A stretch of 64,000 nucleotides of DNA from Levilactobacillus fuyuanensis (lineage in GTDB: Bacteria > Bacillota > Bacilli > Lactobacillales > Lactobacillaceae), in assembly GCF_003946395.1 (NCBI RefSeq), contig NZ_RHNZ01000004.1, forward strand, positions 1 through 64,000, in the 5' to 3' direction. A program made the position numbers and the translations under genes. Below, piece after piece: positions 16,504-25,434 of the stretch; the first letter of the stretch is position 1, and each line of letters starts with the position of its first letter. Under the pieces are notes generated by a model. It had not been told where the DNA came from. It searched no databases and saw only the letters and a program-made list of their open reading frames with translations.

Positions 16504-17373
16504 TTAATCCTCCTTAAAAATTTCGTGACGGACAGCGGCGACCGGCATCTCGTGACCAGTCCAGAGCTTAAATGCCGCCACGCCCTGATTCAACAGCATA
16601 CCTTGACCATTGATAACGTGGGCCACCTTGGCTTGTTTGGCCACACGCATCAGCTTGGTCTCAGCTGGCGCATAGACGGTGTCGAAGACCGTCATGTTGG
16701 GGTGAAACCAAGTAGGGTCATCGACCAGCGTCTTGTCGATCAGTTTGCCCATTCCTAAGCCGGTCGCATCGGTGTACAAGTCGCTGGCGGCAATGGCTTT
16801 GCGGAACTGTTCACGATCCTCCAAGGGATAGAAGGTGGCGTGACAGTCAGTCTGCTCGTTGATGACCTGAACCACACGTTTGGCATTGGTGACGGATGAA
16901 TCGTTGATGTTAAAGACGTTCAGCGTCTTCAACCCGGACAAGGCCGACTGAATCGCAATCGGGGTGCCGGCACCGCCGACGCCCGCTAAGGTCATGGTCT
17001 GGCCAGCTAAGGCCACACCATCATCCTTCAAAGCGTTGACGAAGCCGATGCCATCGGTCGTGTACCCGGTCAGCTTACCGTTGTGATTGACGACCGTGTT
17101 GACCGCACCGATCATCTGAGCGGCGTCATCGAGGTGGTCGAGCAGAGGAATCACCTGCTGCTTAAAGGGCATCGAGACACTGACGCCGGGCATCTTAAAG
17201 GTCCGAACGGCGGCAATGGCTTGGGGGAGGTTCTCTGGTTCAACGTCGAGGGCCAAGAACCGGTCGTTCATGTGTTCGTGTTCAAAGGCAAAGTTGTACA
17301 TGGCTGGCGACTGGGAGTGTCCGGCTGGGTGGGCAATTAGAGCGATTAACTTGGTGTGACCATCAATTTCCAT
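16504..17373 (-). CDS. Shikimate/quinate 5-dehydrogenase (AroE family)
   Basis: The protein has 289 residues. Substrate contacts are visible: 'HSQSPAMYN', the catalytic Lys in 'MPFKQQV', 'AVNTVVN' and Asp in 'GYTTDGIGF'. The cofactor loop is 'GVGGAGTPIA'. The pairing with an SDR, rather than other aro genes, suggests a role in quinate or shikimate breakdown rather than in aromatic amino acid synthesis; this is an inference. AAGGAAG precedes the ATG. Confidence 0.87.
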   Translation of the reverse strand: MEIDGHTKLIALIAHPAGHSQSPAMYNFAFEHEHMNDRFLALDVEPENLPQAIAAVRTFKMPGVSVSMPFKQQVIPLLDHLDDAAQMIGAVNTVVNHNGKLTGYTTDGIGFVNALKDDGVALAGQTMTLAGVGGAGTPIAIQSALSGLKTLNVFNINDSSVTNAKRVVQVINEQTDCHATFYPLEDREQFRKAIAASDLYTDATGLGMGKLIDKTLVDDPTWFHPNMTVFDTVYAPAETKLMRVAKQAKVAHVINGQGMLLNQGVAAFKLWTGHEMPVAAVRHEIFKED

Positions 17374-17428
17374 GATTCAAGCTTCCTTTCAAAATCATTC
17401 AGTTGGGACTGAAACTGGTTGCGCCTTC

Positions 17429-17600
17429 GGGTCGGTGAAAATGGGCCGTGGCGCTGAGGGCGGACGCCTAAAGCCGAGAAGCGGTCTTTAGGCTTGGTGA
17501 CAAGCCGCTGGGAAACGCGTCTTGCCACCACCAATTCTCTAAGTGGCCTAACCCTTGCCACTAAGAGAATTCCCACAGCTGAGCCCATTTTCACCGACCC
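17429..17600 (+). repeat. Family C hairpin repeat, copy C1
   Basis: An 18-bp perfect outer stem, GGGTCGGTGAAAATGGGC with its complement at 17583-17600, closes a branched structure. Inside are GCCTAAAG/CTTTAGGC with the loop CCGAGAAGCGGT, and a CTCTTAG-type hairpin near 17535-17572. This copy lies in the divergent region before the PEPCK-like gene and does not follow a gene on its own strand. Confidence 0.85.
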
Positions 17601-17798
17601 TGCGGCTGACATAGTGTCAGTTCGTAACTGATTTGCGTATTCTTTACGCTGCCGAATTGACTGTCAAGTTGGTGTGAGTCGCAAGCTTATGTAAGTTGCA
17701 TATCGGCATTTTATGGCAGTCAGATTTAACTGAGTTCAATTCTCATGGCGTGCCTAATGACTAATAACCGGAGATACAGATCGACGCCAAACAAACAT

Positions 17799-17812
17799 TG
17801 GCAGCGCTTTAC
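17799..17812 (+). promoter_or_regulatory. cre-like site upstream of the PEPCK-like gene
   Basis: The minus-strand reading GTAAAGCGCTGCCA resembles a cre or LacI-family operator with a few mismatches. The surrounding stretch (17601-17930) holds no gene; it should contain the promoter of the PEPCK-like gene, but I cannot fix the -10 and -35 boxes with confidence. Confidence 0.35.
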
Positions 17813-17930
17813 ACCTTTTATGGTAAGACAGCTACGAGACGAATGCACTTAATATCTTGTAAAGTTGCTTCCCTCCGTCCAACTTTTAGGCTAGACTGAT
17901 GGTTAAGACATTTATGAAAGGGGCTTCACC

Positions 17931-19649
17931 ATGCAGACACCAGCATCAATTGATTTGGCTTCATTTTATGCAAATCCCGACCGCAATGTGGCGGTCTTGG
18001 ACTACAACACGCGCTTTATTACCAGCATTTTTGACCTCGTTAACAGTGACGAACTGGCCGATTTTGTGCGCTTGTTCCTCGACGAACAGCGCGAACACAC
18101 ACCCGAAGTTGCCGATCCAAGCACCACGTTCAATCTGGTCACGCCACAGGTTTATCTCGCAACAATCAAGGCGATTTTGACCGATCAACCGGACGCTTTC
18201 GCACAGTACCAAAAGTCAGAAATTCTGGCCAGCATCGAAGACCTCTATTCGTATTACCGGACGTACTTGCGGGTCGCAACGATGACCATCAAGCAAAATG
18301 ACGTGGTCGCCAGTGAATTTATGACCATCGACCAACGTTTCAACGACCTGGTGATTCGCTTGTACCGGACCATCGAAGAAAAGCTTCAAGGGCACGCCAA
18401 CCACGTTTACCGTCAAGTGAGCGCTGGTTCCAGCGCCTGCATGTTGTTACAACAACTCAAGTGGCCGATGCCCGCGGGTTACGAAAAGCTGCAGGACATT
18501 CGCTTCATTGACCGGTTAATGTTACGGCCACCAATGATGTTGCACACCAAGAGCAACAAGCGTAAAGGGACGTTTACGGCGACGAAGGTCAATCCGTTGA
18601 CGAATTTCAAAGGAACGGAAGACGACTACTACTGCTACCCAGCGATGATTGGCGAAAGTCTGGCCTACATCTACTTCCACCGCGACTACATGGCTTCAGG
18701 GTTGGCACTGGCCAACTTGTTCCAGCTGGCCGATGCGAAGCAGGTTGCCGGTCACAAGCCAGACCTCGTTCTGTTATTTGGGACGCCAGGCGTTGCGAGT
18801 GATGCCGACCCTGAAAACGGCCACTACTTCTACGATGCCGCCAACGACATCTACGTGGGTCAGGTGCCTTACAACGATCAGACCACGTACTTTGGCTACA
18901 TGAAGAAGATGTGCCTGACGCTGCACAACCTGCACATGATTGCGCAGAAACGCCTGCCAATTCACGGGTCAATGATGCGGATTACCTTTGCCAATGGGCA
19001 GACCAAGACCGTCGTCTTCTTCGGTGATTCCGGTGCCGGCAAGTCCGAATCCATCGAGGCCTTACAGCAGATTGCCGATGACAAGATTGTCAGCATGGAG
19101 ACCATTTTCGACGATATGGGCAGTTTCACGTTGCAGGGTAAGGAACTCTACGCGCAGGGAACGGAGACCGGGGCGTTTGTCCGGCTCGATGATCTGAGCA
19201 GTGAAGTGGCTTTCAACAACATGGACCGGGGGATCTACATGAACCCCGAGCAGAAGAACGCGCGGGTGATTATCCCAGCGAACACCTGGCCACGCGTGGT
19301 TGCGCACCACCACATCGATATGTGGGTCTATGCGAACAACTACGACGATGCCGTGGGCGTTCACCGTTTCGCCGACCAAGAGACGGCCAAGGCAACCTTC
19401 ATCGCCGGCAAACGGAAGGCGTTGGGCACCACCGATGAAGTGGGTATGAGCACGACGTTCTTTGCCAACCCATTCGGGCCGGTGCAGGAACAGGCAGCAA
19501 CGCAACCAATCATCGATGCCGTCTTCGATCGTCTGTTCACGGACAACGTCTACGTGGGTGAAATCTACACTCATCTGGGTAATGATAAGTCACAGGACAA
19601 GCTCAATGAGTCGGCGCGGCAATTGTTGGACGAACTGCTAAAATTGTAG
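17931..19649 (+). CDS. PEP carboxykinase-like protein with an HPr-kinase-like P-loop
   Basis: The protein has 572 residues. The C-terminal half has 'GDSGAGKSESIEAL' (Gly365 to Lys371), a Walker A of the PEPCK/HPr-kinase fold, and 'ETIFDDMGSF' about 30 residues on, a likely Walker B. ATP-type PEPCK normally has a GLSGTGKT-like loop, while HPr kinase has GDSG-GKSE, so this protein sits between them. The first 180 residues are helical and match nothing I know. The usual annotation would be ATP-dependent PEP carboxykinase; the true activity is uncertain. The ribosome site is AAAGGGG. Confidence 0.65.
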   Translation: MQTPASIDLASFYANPDRNVAVLDYNTRFITSIFDLVNSDELADFVRLFLDEQREHTPEVADPSTTFNLVTPQVYLATIKAILTDQPDAFAQYQKSEILASIEDLYSYYRTYLRVATMTIKQNDVVASEFMTIDQRFNDLVIRLYRTIEEKLQGHANHVYRQVSAGSSACMLLQQLKWPMPAGYEKLQDIRFIDRLMLRPPMMLHTKSNKRKGTFTATKVNPLTNFKGTEDDYYCYPAMIGESLAYIYFHRDYMASGLALANLFQLADAKQVAGHKPDLVLLFGTPGVASDADPENGHYFYDAANDIYVGQVPYNDQTTYFGYMKKMCLTLHNLHMIAQKRLPIHGSMMRITFANGQTKTVVFFGDSGAGKSESIEALQQIADDKIVSMETIFDDMGSFTLQGKELYAQGTETGAFVRLDDLSSEVAFNNMDRGIYMNPEQKNARVIIPANTWPRVVAHHHIDMWVYANNYDDAVGVHRFADQETAKATFIAGKRKALGTTDEVGMSTTFFANPFGPVQEQAATQPIIDAVFDRLFTDNVYVGEIYTHLGNDKSQDKLNESARQLLDELLKL

Positions 19650-19775
19650 AGTGCGGAAGCAGGCGGTTAGCCGGCAAGCATTAACGTCACACCGGTGAAA
19701 ATCCCGGGTTTGGATTTTGGCTGGGGTGGGGTTAAGCGCAACCGACTGCCTGCTGGAACACGTTTCAGCTATAGT
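19648..19775 (+). repeat. Family A hairpin repeat, copy A2
   Basis: It starts at the stop codon of the PEPCK-like gene. Stems are GTG/CAC and AGCAGGC/GCCTGCT (outer), AGCCGG/CCGACT (middle) and CACACCGG/CTGGGGTG (inner). GCATTAACGTCA, AATCCCGGGTTTGGATT and GGGGTTAAGCGCAAC are kept as in the other copies. The 3' edge is CACGTTTCAGCTATA. Confidence 0.85.
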
Positions 19776-19784
19776 CAATTTCAC

Positions 19785-19955
19785 CGCTTGCGGCTGCCAG
19801 AATTTCGCCTGCTGTGGGGACCGGTCCAAGCCTGAGAAGCGGTCTTGAACCTCGACTTGAAGCCGTCAAAGTTCGGACGTCTCCAAGCGCGTCCCATGAC
19901 CTAACCTGACAAAAGACGTCAGCTAAGGTCATCGTCACTGCCGGCTAAAGGTAGC
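19785..19955 (+). repeat. Family B hairpin repeat, copy B2
   Basis: It follows copy A2 almost directly. Core GCTGTGGGGACCG, hairpin GGTCCAAG/CTTGAACC with loop CCTGAGAAGCGGT, then a strong hairpin ATGACCT...TGAC with GTCA...AGGTCAT. The last hairpin has a quite different sequence from that in B3 and B4 but the same pairing and the same flanks, GTCCC and CATCG. Confidence 0.8.
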
Positions 19956-20122
19956 GCACAAAGTGACTATAGCTTGAAGGATGCGTGTTGCGAGGGTACG
20001 GACACAGCAGTTTCAAAGTGAGATGCTGGTTTAGAATTAGTCCTATACTTATTACTAATGTAAAAATTACAGAAATAGTCTCATGTTTTGCCAAAATAAT
20101 TTCAATTATTTTCCAGATTACG

Positions 20123-20175
20123 AAAAAGTCCCGGAACACCGACCACGTCAAATGGTTGATGTTCCGGGACTTTTG
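20123..20175 (+). terminator. Intrinsic terminator
   Basis: AAAGTCCCGGAACA pairs with TGTTCCGGGACTTTT over a long loop. The stretch 19956-20327 otherwise shows no gene that I can support; short open frames on both strands lack ribosome sites. Confidence 0.8.
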
Positions 20176-20327
20176 TTGTTTTTCGCAAGGTGAAATTGGT
20201 TTGAATAATGCGGAGGCACAACTAAAATTCACAAGTAGTGTTTTTTAGAGTCGGCCATGCTAGATTGGCGCAATTGTGATAGTGGTCCATGATTTGTTTA
20301 GTGCTGCCAATAAAATCAAACCTAAGC

Positions 20328-20530
20328 CGGAGGAGGCCAGGGATGCAGCCGGCCGTGACGGCGGTGTTAGGCCGGGCGGTTGTTTCTTCCCGGACTTACA
20401 GCGTGGGACGCGTTTGGAAACTCGCATGAACCTCGCGAGATTTCAAACCGAGCCGGAAGCCAGTACTTTGGCTGCAGGCGGTCCCCGCAGCAGGCGTAAT
20501 CCCTGGCAGCCGCAGGCGGCCTATCTCGGC
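20328..20530 (-). repeat. Family B hairpin repeat, copy B5
   Basis: Read on the minus strand it begins about 22 bases after the etfA stop. It shows GCCAGGGAT/ATCCCTGGC as closing stem, the core GCTGCGGGGACCG, a small AGCCAAAG hairpin, and a strong GTGTTAGGCCGGG-type hairpin. The closing stem pairs as well as in B4 although the bases differ. Confidence 0.8.
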
Positions 20531-20552
20531 AATCCCAGCACTAAACAAATCA

Positions 20553-21518
20553 CTAGACGAATTGCGCCAAGAGAGCGGACATGAACGCCGGTGCATCGCC
20601 AACGTAGCCGTAATCGGCCACATCGAAGATCGGCGCGTCCTTGTCAGAATTGACCGCAACAATCGTCTGGGAATCTTGCATCCCCACGAGGTATTGCACG
20701 GCTCCACTGATCCCAAAGTTCAGGATCAGTTCGGGATGAATCGTGTTCCCGCTTTGTCCAATCTGGTCGTCGTGCGTGAAGCGTTCCTGGTCGGTCAATG
20801 GCCGAGAGACGCCGATGCGGCCACCAAGTTTTTCAGCTAACTTGGTAGCGGTGTCGATGGTGGCTTCGCTAGCAGCACCACGTCCTAAGGCAACCACGCG
20901 ACTGGCATCACCGACTGTTGTTGCCGTGTTGACAACGGGGACAGCCGTCTTGACTTGCAGGCGGTCGACGGGGTGGAAGGTGATCGTATCGGTTGTGACT
21001 TCGGCAGCGCCATCCGCAGCTTCAGCCACGAAGGTGTTGGGCCGTACCGTTGCCATTTGTGGCCGGTGGTCGGGACAGATGATTTCACACATGATGTTGT
21101 CTCCATAGGATGGTTTGGTGGCGACTAACGTGTCGTCATCGAAACGCAGGTCCAGACAGTCGGCAGTCAGGCCGGTCTGTAGCTTGGCTTGGAGCCGTGG
21201 CGCAATTGAGCGGCCGGTGATGGTGGCGCCAAATAGAATGGAATTGGGTTGGTATTTCTTGACCAGCTGTTCCAGGGCGTCGGCGTGTTCGGCGTCAGTG
21301 GCGGTTGGGAAACGATCGTCGCGCACGACCCGAATTTCGTCGGGACCATAGGATTTTAATTCGTCTTCCAGGCGGTCGTTGGTGGCTTCAAACAGGATTG
21401 CCACGGTGTGAAATTGGTCGCCGGCAAGGTGCTTGGCCTTGGTAATCAGTTGTTGGGTCGTGAGTTCAATGTGGTCTAAGCGGCGTTCCGCGATGACCCA
21501 CAGTTCTGGTTTTGACAT
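20553..21518 (-). CDS. etfA: Electron transfer flavoprotein, alpha subunit
   Basis: A 321-residue subunit that binds FAD. The C-terminal FAD domain has 'GQSGNTIHPELILNFGISGA' and 'DKDAPIFDVADYGYVGD', which are the family signature. With EtfB it takes electrons from an acyl-CoA dehydrogenase. It is the third gene of the acd-etfB-etfA operon, 13 bp after etfB. GGAGG precedes the ATG. No quinone-linked ETF dehydrogenase is nearby, so the electron donor or acceptor is open. Confidence 0.93.
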   Translation of the reverse strand: MSKPELWVIAERRLDHIELTTQQLITKAKHLAGDQFHTVAILFEATNDRLEDELKSYGPDEIRVVRDDRFPTATDAEHADALEQLVKKYQPNSILFGATITGRSIAPRLQAKLQTGLTADCLDLRFDDDTLVATKPSYGDNIMCEIICPDHRPQMATVRPNTFVAEAADGAAEVTTDTITFHPVDRLQVKTAVPVVNTATTVGDASRVVALGRGAASEATIDTATKLAEKLGGRIGVSRPLTDQERFTHDDQIGQSGNTIHPELILNFGISGAVQYLVGMQDSQTIVAVNSDKDAPIFDVADYGYVGDAPAFMSALLAQFV

Positions 21519-21531
21519 AGCAGATTCCTCC

Positions 21532-22326
21532 TTAGATTAATTGACGGCCCTTTAAGGCCTTGATCAGTTGGCTGGCAGCTTCGCTCGGCGTTCCGGTCAG
21601 TGGCGTCAGTTCTCGTTTGACCGGCTTTGGTGCGTAGACTTTGGTCACAATCGTTGGTGAACCGGCTTGGCCCAGCCGAGAATCGTCCAGGTCGAGGTCG
21701 TCGTGGTGCCAAACGGTCAATGGTTTCTCAAAGCTGAGTTGAATGTTCCGGGGCGTTGGGTAACGTGGCGTGTTTAGCTCGCTACGGACACTGACAACGG
21801 CTGGAAGTTGCGCAACCAAGGTCTGCTTGGTGTCTTCCAGCAGGCGTTCAGCGGTGACTTCATTTTTACCGCTCAAACGTAAGCTGGCGGCATAGGTGAT
21901 CTGTGGTTGGTGGAGAAATTCAGCGACGATGGGGCCAACCTGACCGGTGTCAGCGTCGACGGCTTGCCGCCCAAAGAGGATGAGATCGGCGTCACCAATC
22001 TTCTTCAAGGCTTGCGCGATGACGTAACCGGTGGCCAAGGTATCGGCCCCGGCGAAGGCCCGGTCAGAGAGCAGGTAACCGGCGTCGGCACCCATGGCCA
22101 TCCCTTCACGCAGGGATTCGGCGTAGTCGTCCGGGCCCATGGTGAGCAGGGCAACTTGCACGTCGTCACTGGTGCTATCCTTTAAGTGCAAGGCCAGCTC
22201 GATGGCGTTCTTATCAAATGGATTCATGACGCCGGCCAGGCCACGGCGATCCAAGTTATGGGTGACCGGGTCGATGGTGACGTCGTTAGTTTCGGGAACT
22301 TGCTTGATACATACGACAATTTTCAT
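21532..22326 (-). CDS. etfB: Electron transfer flavoprotein, beta subunit
   Basis: The protein has 264 residues starting 'MKIVVCIKQVPETNDV', the standard EtfB N-terminus, with GGAGG eight bases before this ATG. A longer upstream reading exists but would overlap the previous gene and lacks a ribosome site. 'GRQAVDADTGQVGP' is the AMP/ADP-binding region. It lies ten bases after the acyl-CoA dehydrogenase. Confidence 0.94.
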   Translation of the reverse strand: MKIVVCIKQVPETNDVTIDPVTHNLDRRGLAGVMNPFDKNAIELALHLKDSTSDDVQVALLTMGPDDYAESLREGMAMGADAGYLLSDRAFAGADTLATGYVIAQALKKIGDADLILFGRQAVDADTGQVGPIVAEFLHQPQITYAASLRLSGKNEVTAERLLEDTKQTLVAQLPAVVSVRSELNTPRYPTPRNIQLSFEKPLTVWHHDDLDLDDSRLGQAGSPTIVTKVYAPKPVKRELTPLTGTPSEAASQLIKALKGRQLI

Positions 22327-22336
22327 GGGGAGCCTC

Positions 22337-23458
22337 CTATTTGTTGAATTCGGCGGTAGCAATGGCGGACCGCATCTTTTCAACGGTACCTTCGGCAATT
22401 TCCATTGCGCGGGCATCCCGAATCAGGTGCTCGACTGGGTATTCGCGGCTGTAACCGTAGCCAGCTAAAATTTGTAGGGTGTCGTCACCGGCGCTGACAG
22501 CGGCCCGTGAGCCGTGAGCCTTAGCCATAGCGGCTTCTTCACTGTACGGTTGACCGGCAGCCTTTAATTGGGCCGCGCGTTGGTACAGGAGCTTTGTGGT
22601 CTCCTTGCGCATGGCAATGTCAGCGACCTTACGATGGGTCACTTGCAGTTCGGTCAGGGGTTTGTCGCCGGCCTTACGTTCCTTGGCATAGTCGGTGGCA
22701 ATCTTCAACTCGTGCTCCATAATGCCGGTGAGGACGGCCCCCATTAAGATGCGGGCGTCATCGTGGGCGGAGTCGCCGATGATACCACCGTCGCCGAGCT
22801 TCCCCAGCAGGTGGTCGTCATCGACAACGATGTGGTCCATCACGATTTCACCGACTGGCGTGCCACGAAGACCAATGAAGTCTTCGCGTTTTCCAAATGA
22901 GAAACCAGGCATGTCCTGATCAACAACGAACACGGAGAGTTCCTTCGGCGCGGTCTTGACCAGCACACAGTAGACCTGAGCGAGGCCACCGTTCGTGATC
23001 ATGATCTTATCGCCGGTGATGACCCAGTGGTCACCTTCACGGGTGGCCGTTGAGCTGATCCCCATTGGGTTAGAGCCCCCGGAGGCTTCGGTCATAGAGA
23101 AGGCGAAGATCCGGTCATTAGCGGAGGATAACAGTTGTTTCTGCAGGGCCGGCGTCCCGAACTTAAGGATCTGATCGATGGTCTTGAAGTGGCCTTCGAG
23201 GGTAACGGCTGTGCTGGCGTTACCTCGGGCGATGTGGTTCAAGGCCGCAGCAGTGACTTCGGGGCCGAAGCCGGCACCGCCGAATTCTTGGGGTAGCATG
23301 ATGCCGAGAAAACCGGTATCCGTCAATTTTTGCATAAAGCCGGCTGGGAAGTCACCCGCGGCGTCCATGGGCATATCCTCAGGACTGATTTCCCGAGCGG
23401 TATAGTCGTCGACCATTTGGAGCAGCAGCTTTTCAGCGGCAGCAGTTGTAGCTGGCAT
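22337..23458 (-). CDS. Acyl-CoA dehydrogenase
   Basis: A 373-residue flavoenzyme of the short/medium-chain family. 'FAFSMTEASGGSNP' is the FAD and substrate loop, 'DHWVITGDKIMITNGG' is the middle strand region, and 'AMEIAEGTVEKMR' carries the probable catalytic Glu near the end. ATG 23458 has GGAGG eight bases before it; a TTG 21 bases upstream overlaps that site and is unlikely. Together with EtfAB it may reduce an enoyl-CoA or oxidise an acyl-CoA. Such an operon is uncommon in lactobacilli, which lack full beta-oxidation. Confidence 0.92.
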   Translation of the reverse strand: MPATTAAAEKLLLQMVDDYTAREISPEDMPMDAAGDFPAGFMQKLTDTGFLGIMLPQEFGGAGFGPEVTAAALNHIARGNASTAVTLEGHFKTIDQILKFGTPALQKQLLSSANDRIFAFSMTEASGGSNPMGISSTATREGDHWVITGDKIMITNGGLAQVYCVLVKTAPKELSVFVVDQDMPGFSFGKREDFIGLRGTPVGEIVMDHIVVDDDHLLGKLGDGGIIGDSAHDDARILMGAVLTGIMEHELKIATDYAKERKAGDKPLTELQVTHRKVADIAMRKETTKLLYQRAAQLKAAGQPYSEEAAMAKAHGSRAAVSAGDDTLQILAGYGYSREYPVEHLIRDARAMEIAEGTVEKMRSAIATAEFNK

Positions 23459-23610
23459 AGATAGTTCCTCCTTATTCAAGTAATATTTCTTGTGTAAAAG
23501 TGCACGATTCGAGGTAAGTATAGCGAATAATCAAATTATAAGTCCAGCAAAAGCGTGATTATTTTGCCAGTAAATGGTTGCGGGTAATTTCAAATTTTCC
23601 TCCAAATAAA

Positions 23611-23638
23611 TTGGTACTGACCAACCGGTTAGTATACA
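23611..23638 (+). promoter_or_regulatory. Promoter of galM
   Basis: TTGGTA and TATACA are 16 bases apart, in the divergent gap before galM. The -10 box continues as TATACAAT. The start codon lies 35 bases further on. Confidence 0.6.
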
Positions 23639-23672
23639 ATGAAACCGGATTCTAAATTGGAGGAAATAACTG

Positions 23673-24704
23673 ATGAATATTACACAAGAAGTTGCTGGCA
23701 CCATTGCGAACCAGACCGTGACCAAGTACCTGTTAACCAATAAACAAGGAACGCGGGTGGCCGTTTTAACTTGGGGCGCCACGCTTCAAGAATTTAGTGT
23801 GGTCGAAGGTGACCGCCGACAACAGTTGGTCGTTAGCGAGCCAGATATAGCCGCCTATGAGAAAAATGGATTCTGTTTATGTCAGGCCTTGGGCCGAGTC
23901 GCTGGCCGTATTGCTGGCGCACAATTTGATCTCGATGGGCAAAAAGTTCATTTGGAAGCCACTGAGGGCCACAACGCCATTCATGGGGGACCCCATGGCT
24001 TCAAGAATGTGAACTGGACGGGGACAACCAGCACCACCGATGAGTCTGCCAGTGTGGTATTGACGCACACATCGACGCCCGCCGATGACCGCTATCCCGG
24101 AACGTTGGACACGACCATCACGTATACACTGACGGCGGACAATCGCCTAGAAATCAGCTTTACGGGGACCAGTGACGCCGCAACGCTCTTCAACCCGACG
24201 ATTCACACCTACTTCAACGTGACTGATGATCAGCAGAGCATCGACAAGCAGTGGCTCCTGTTGAGTGGGGACCACCGGCTCGAGCTGAATGATGAGAAAA
24301 TTCCAACGGGTAAAAAACTCCCAACGGCCGGGACTGGATACGATTTCAGCCAACCACGGACGATTGCGGATGGTTTGACCCAGCTCAAGCAAGCGGGTAA
24401 AGTCGAATACGATGATGCCTTTGAAGTTGTGCCAAGTGCAACCACGCCAATCGCGGCTATTGGAGACGCCACGGGACATCGGCGGGTCGCCCTCTACTCC
24501 GACCGCAACGCCCTTGTCGTCTTCACGGCCAATCCAACAGATAAGAAGCGGGCAGCGGTGCGTGACTACAATGCGCTGGCACTAGAGGCGCAGGCACTAC
24601 CGGATGCGATTCACCACGCCGACTTCGGCGATATCGTGTTGCCAGCCAACCAAACTATCACCCACAAGATTGCGTACCAATACTTGGCTGGTGGCAAGGA
24701 GTAG
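23673..24704 (+). CDS. galM: Aldose 1-epimerase (mutarotase)
   Basis: A 343-residue beta-sandwich enzyme that interconverts the beta and alpha anomers of galactose, the first Leloir step. 'EGHNAIHGG' and 'NPTIHTYFN' carry the catalytic and binding histidines, and 'ALEAQALPDAIH' contains the catalytic Glu. TTGGAGG precedes the ATG. It stands apart from the main gal cluster, which begins about 0.7 kb downstream with pgm. Confidence 0.93.
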   Translation: MNITQEVAGTIANQTVTKYLLTNKQGTRVAVLTWGATLQEFSVVEGDRRQQLVVSEPDIAAYEKNGFCLCQALGRVAGRIAGAQFDLDGQKVHLEATEGHNAIHGGPHGFKNVNWTGTTSTTDESASVVLTHTSTPADDRYPGTLDTTITYTLTADNRLEISFTGTSDAATLFNPTIHTYFNVTDDQQSIDKQWLLLSGDHRLELNDEKIPTGKKLPTAGTGYDFSQPRTIADGLTQLKQAGKVEYDDAFEVVPSATTPIAAIGDATGHRRVALYSDRNALVVFTANPTDKKRAAVRDYNALALEAQALPDAIHHADFGDIVLPANQTITHKIAYQYLAGGKE

Positions 24705-24723
24705 TCAAAAAATACGGAGTGAT

Positions 24724-24905
24724 CGCTTGCGGCCGCTAGGGATTCCGCCGCTGTGGGGACCGGCCAAAGCCTGAGAAGCGGTCTTTGGCCTCGCCTTGAA
24801 ACCTCGCTTAAACCCGCGAGTTTCCAAGGTCGTCCCATGGCGTAAGAACGGGAAATTCTCCCGTCCTAACGCCATCGTCACGGCTGGCTCCATCCCCAGC
24901 TGCCT
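24724..24905 (+). repeat. Family B hairpin repeat, copy B3
   Basis: It begins 20 bases after galM on the same strand. Features: closing stem with GCTAGGGAT/ATCCCCAGC, core GCTGTGGGGACCG, hairpin GGCCAAAG/CTTTGGCC with loop CCTGAGAAGCGGT, hairpin GAAACCTCGC/GCGAGTTTCC, and a strong hairpin GGCGTAAGAACGGG with CCCGTCCTAACGCC. Confidence 0.85.
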
Positions 24906-25203
24906 CCAGCTGGCAGTATTGCTTTGACTGCCCTCAGGTCATAGCTGTTGGTCAACTTTGCTCATCATTCTTCCTTGGCGACCAGAGTTGACGATGTCGA
25001 AGCAAAAGGGCCGCAAGAACCCTAAAGAAAGCGCAAAGTTTACTTAGCAACCTAGTTAAACTTTTACCAGCAACGTGTCAAATCATAAGCGTTGCTGGTA
25101 TAGTAGTGTTATTGAATTTAAGTTAACCAGCACCGTCAGGGGAGAGGTAAAGGGATGGCGTGCGGGTTAACTATTGTCTGGGCGAGATCCGTGTCAGCCG
25201 TGA
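24906..25203. other. Intergenic stretch with one inverted repeat
   Basis: ACCAGCAACG and CGTTGCTGGT at 25066-25099 form a 10-bp hairpin without a T-tract. No gene is visible. The promoter of pgm may lie here or within the following repeat; I see no clear boxes. Confidence 0.4.
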
Positions 25204-25365
25204 GGGTGGTGCAAATCAGCTCAGCCGTGGGAATTACCTTAGCGGCTGGCCGCTAAGGTAATTGGTGAGTTTGAAACTCGGTCTATGAGGTTCGAACTCA
25301 AGTCTGGAGACCGCTCCTTGGCTCCAGACGTCCGCCCACAGCGTCACGGCTGATTTGCACCGCCC
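25204..25365 (-). repeat. Family C hairpin repeat, copy C2
   Basis: Outer stem GGGTGGTGCAAATCA with TGATTTGCACCGCCC (one G-T pair), inner stem AATTACCTTAGCGG with CCGCTAAGGTAATT, and GTCTGGAG/CTCCAGAC. The conserved core reads on the minus strand as GCTGTGGGCGGACG. It lies 70 bases before pgm, facing away from it, and is not behind a gene of its own strand. Confidence 0.85.
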
Positions 25366-25434
25366 GGCAAGGCGAAGTACACGAGATCGACCCCGGACAA
25401 AATGTTAAGTGATAATCGAAAAGGAGCGATTTAG

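Noticed and set aside
19945-20248. Overlapping open frames on both strands
   Set aside because: They span a terminator hairpin, mirror each other, and lack ribosome sites.
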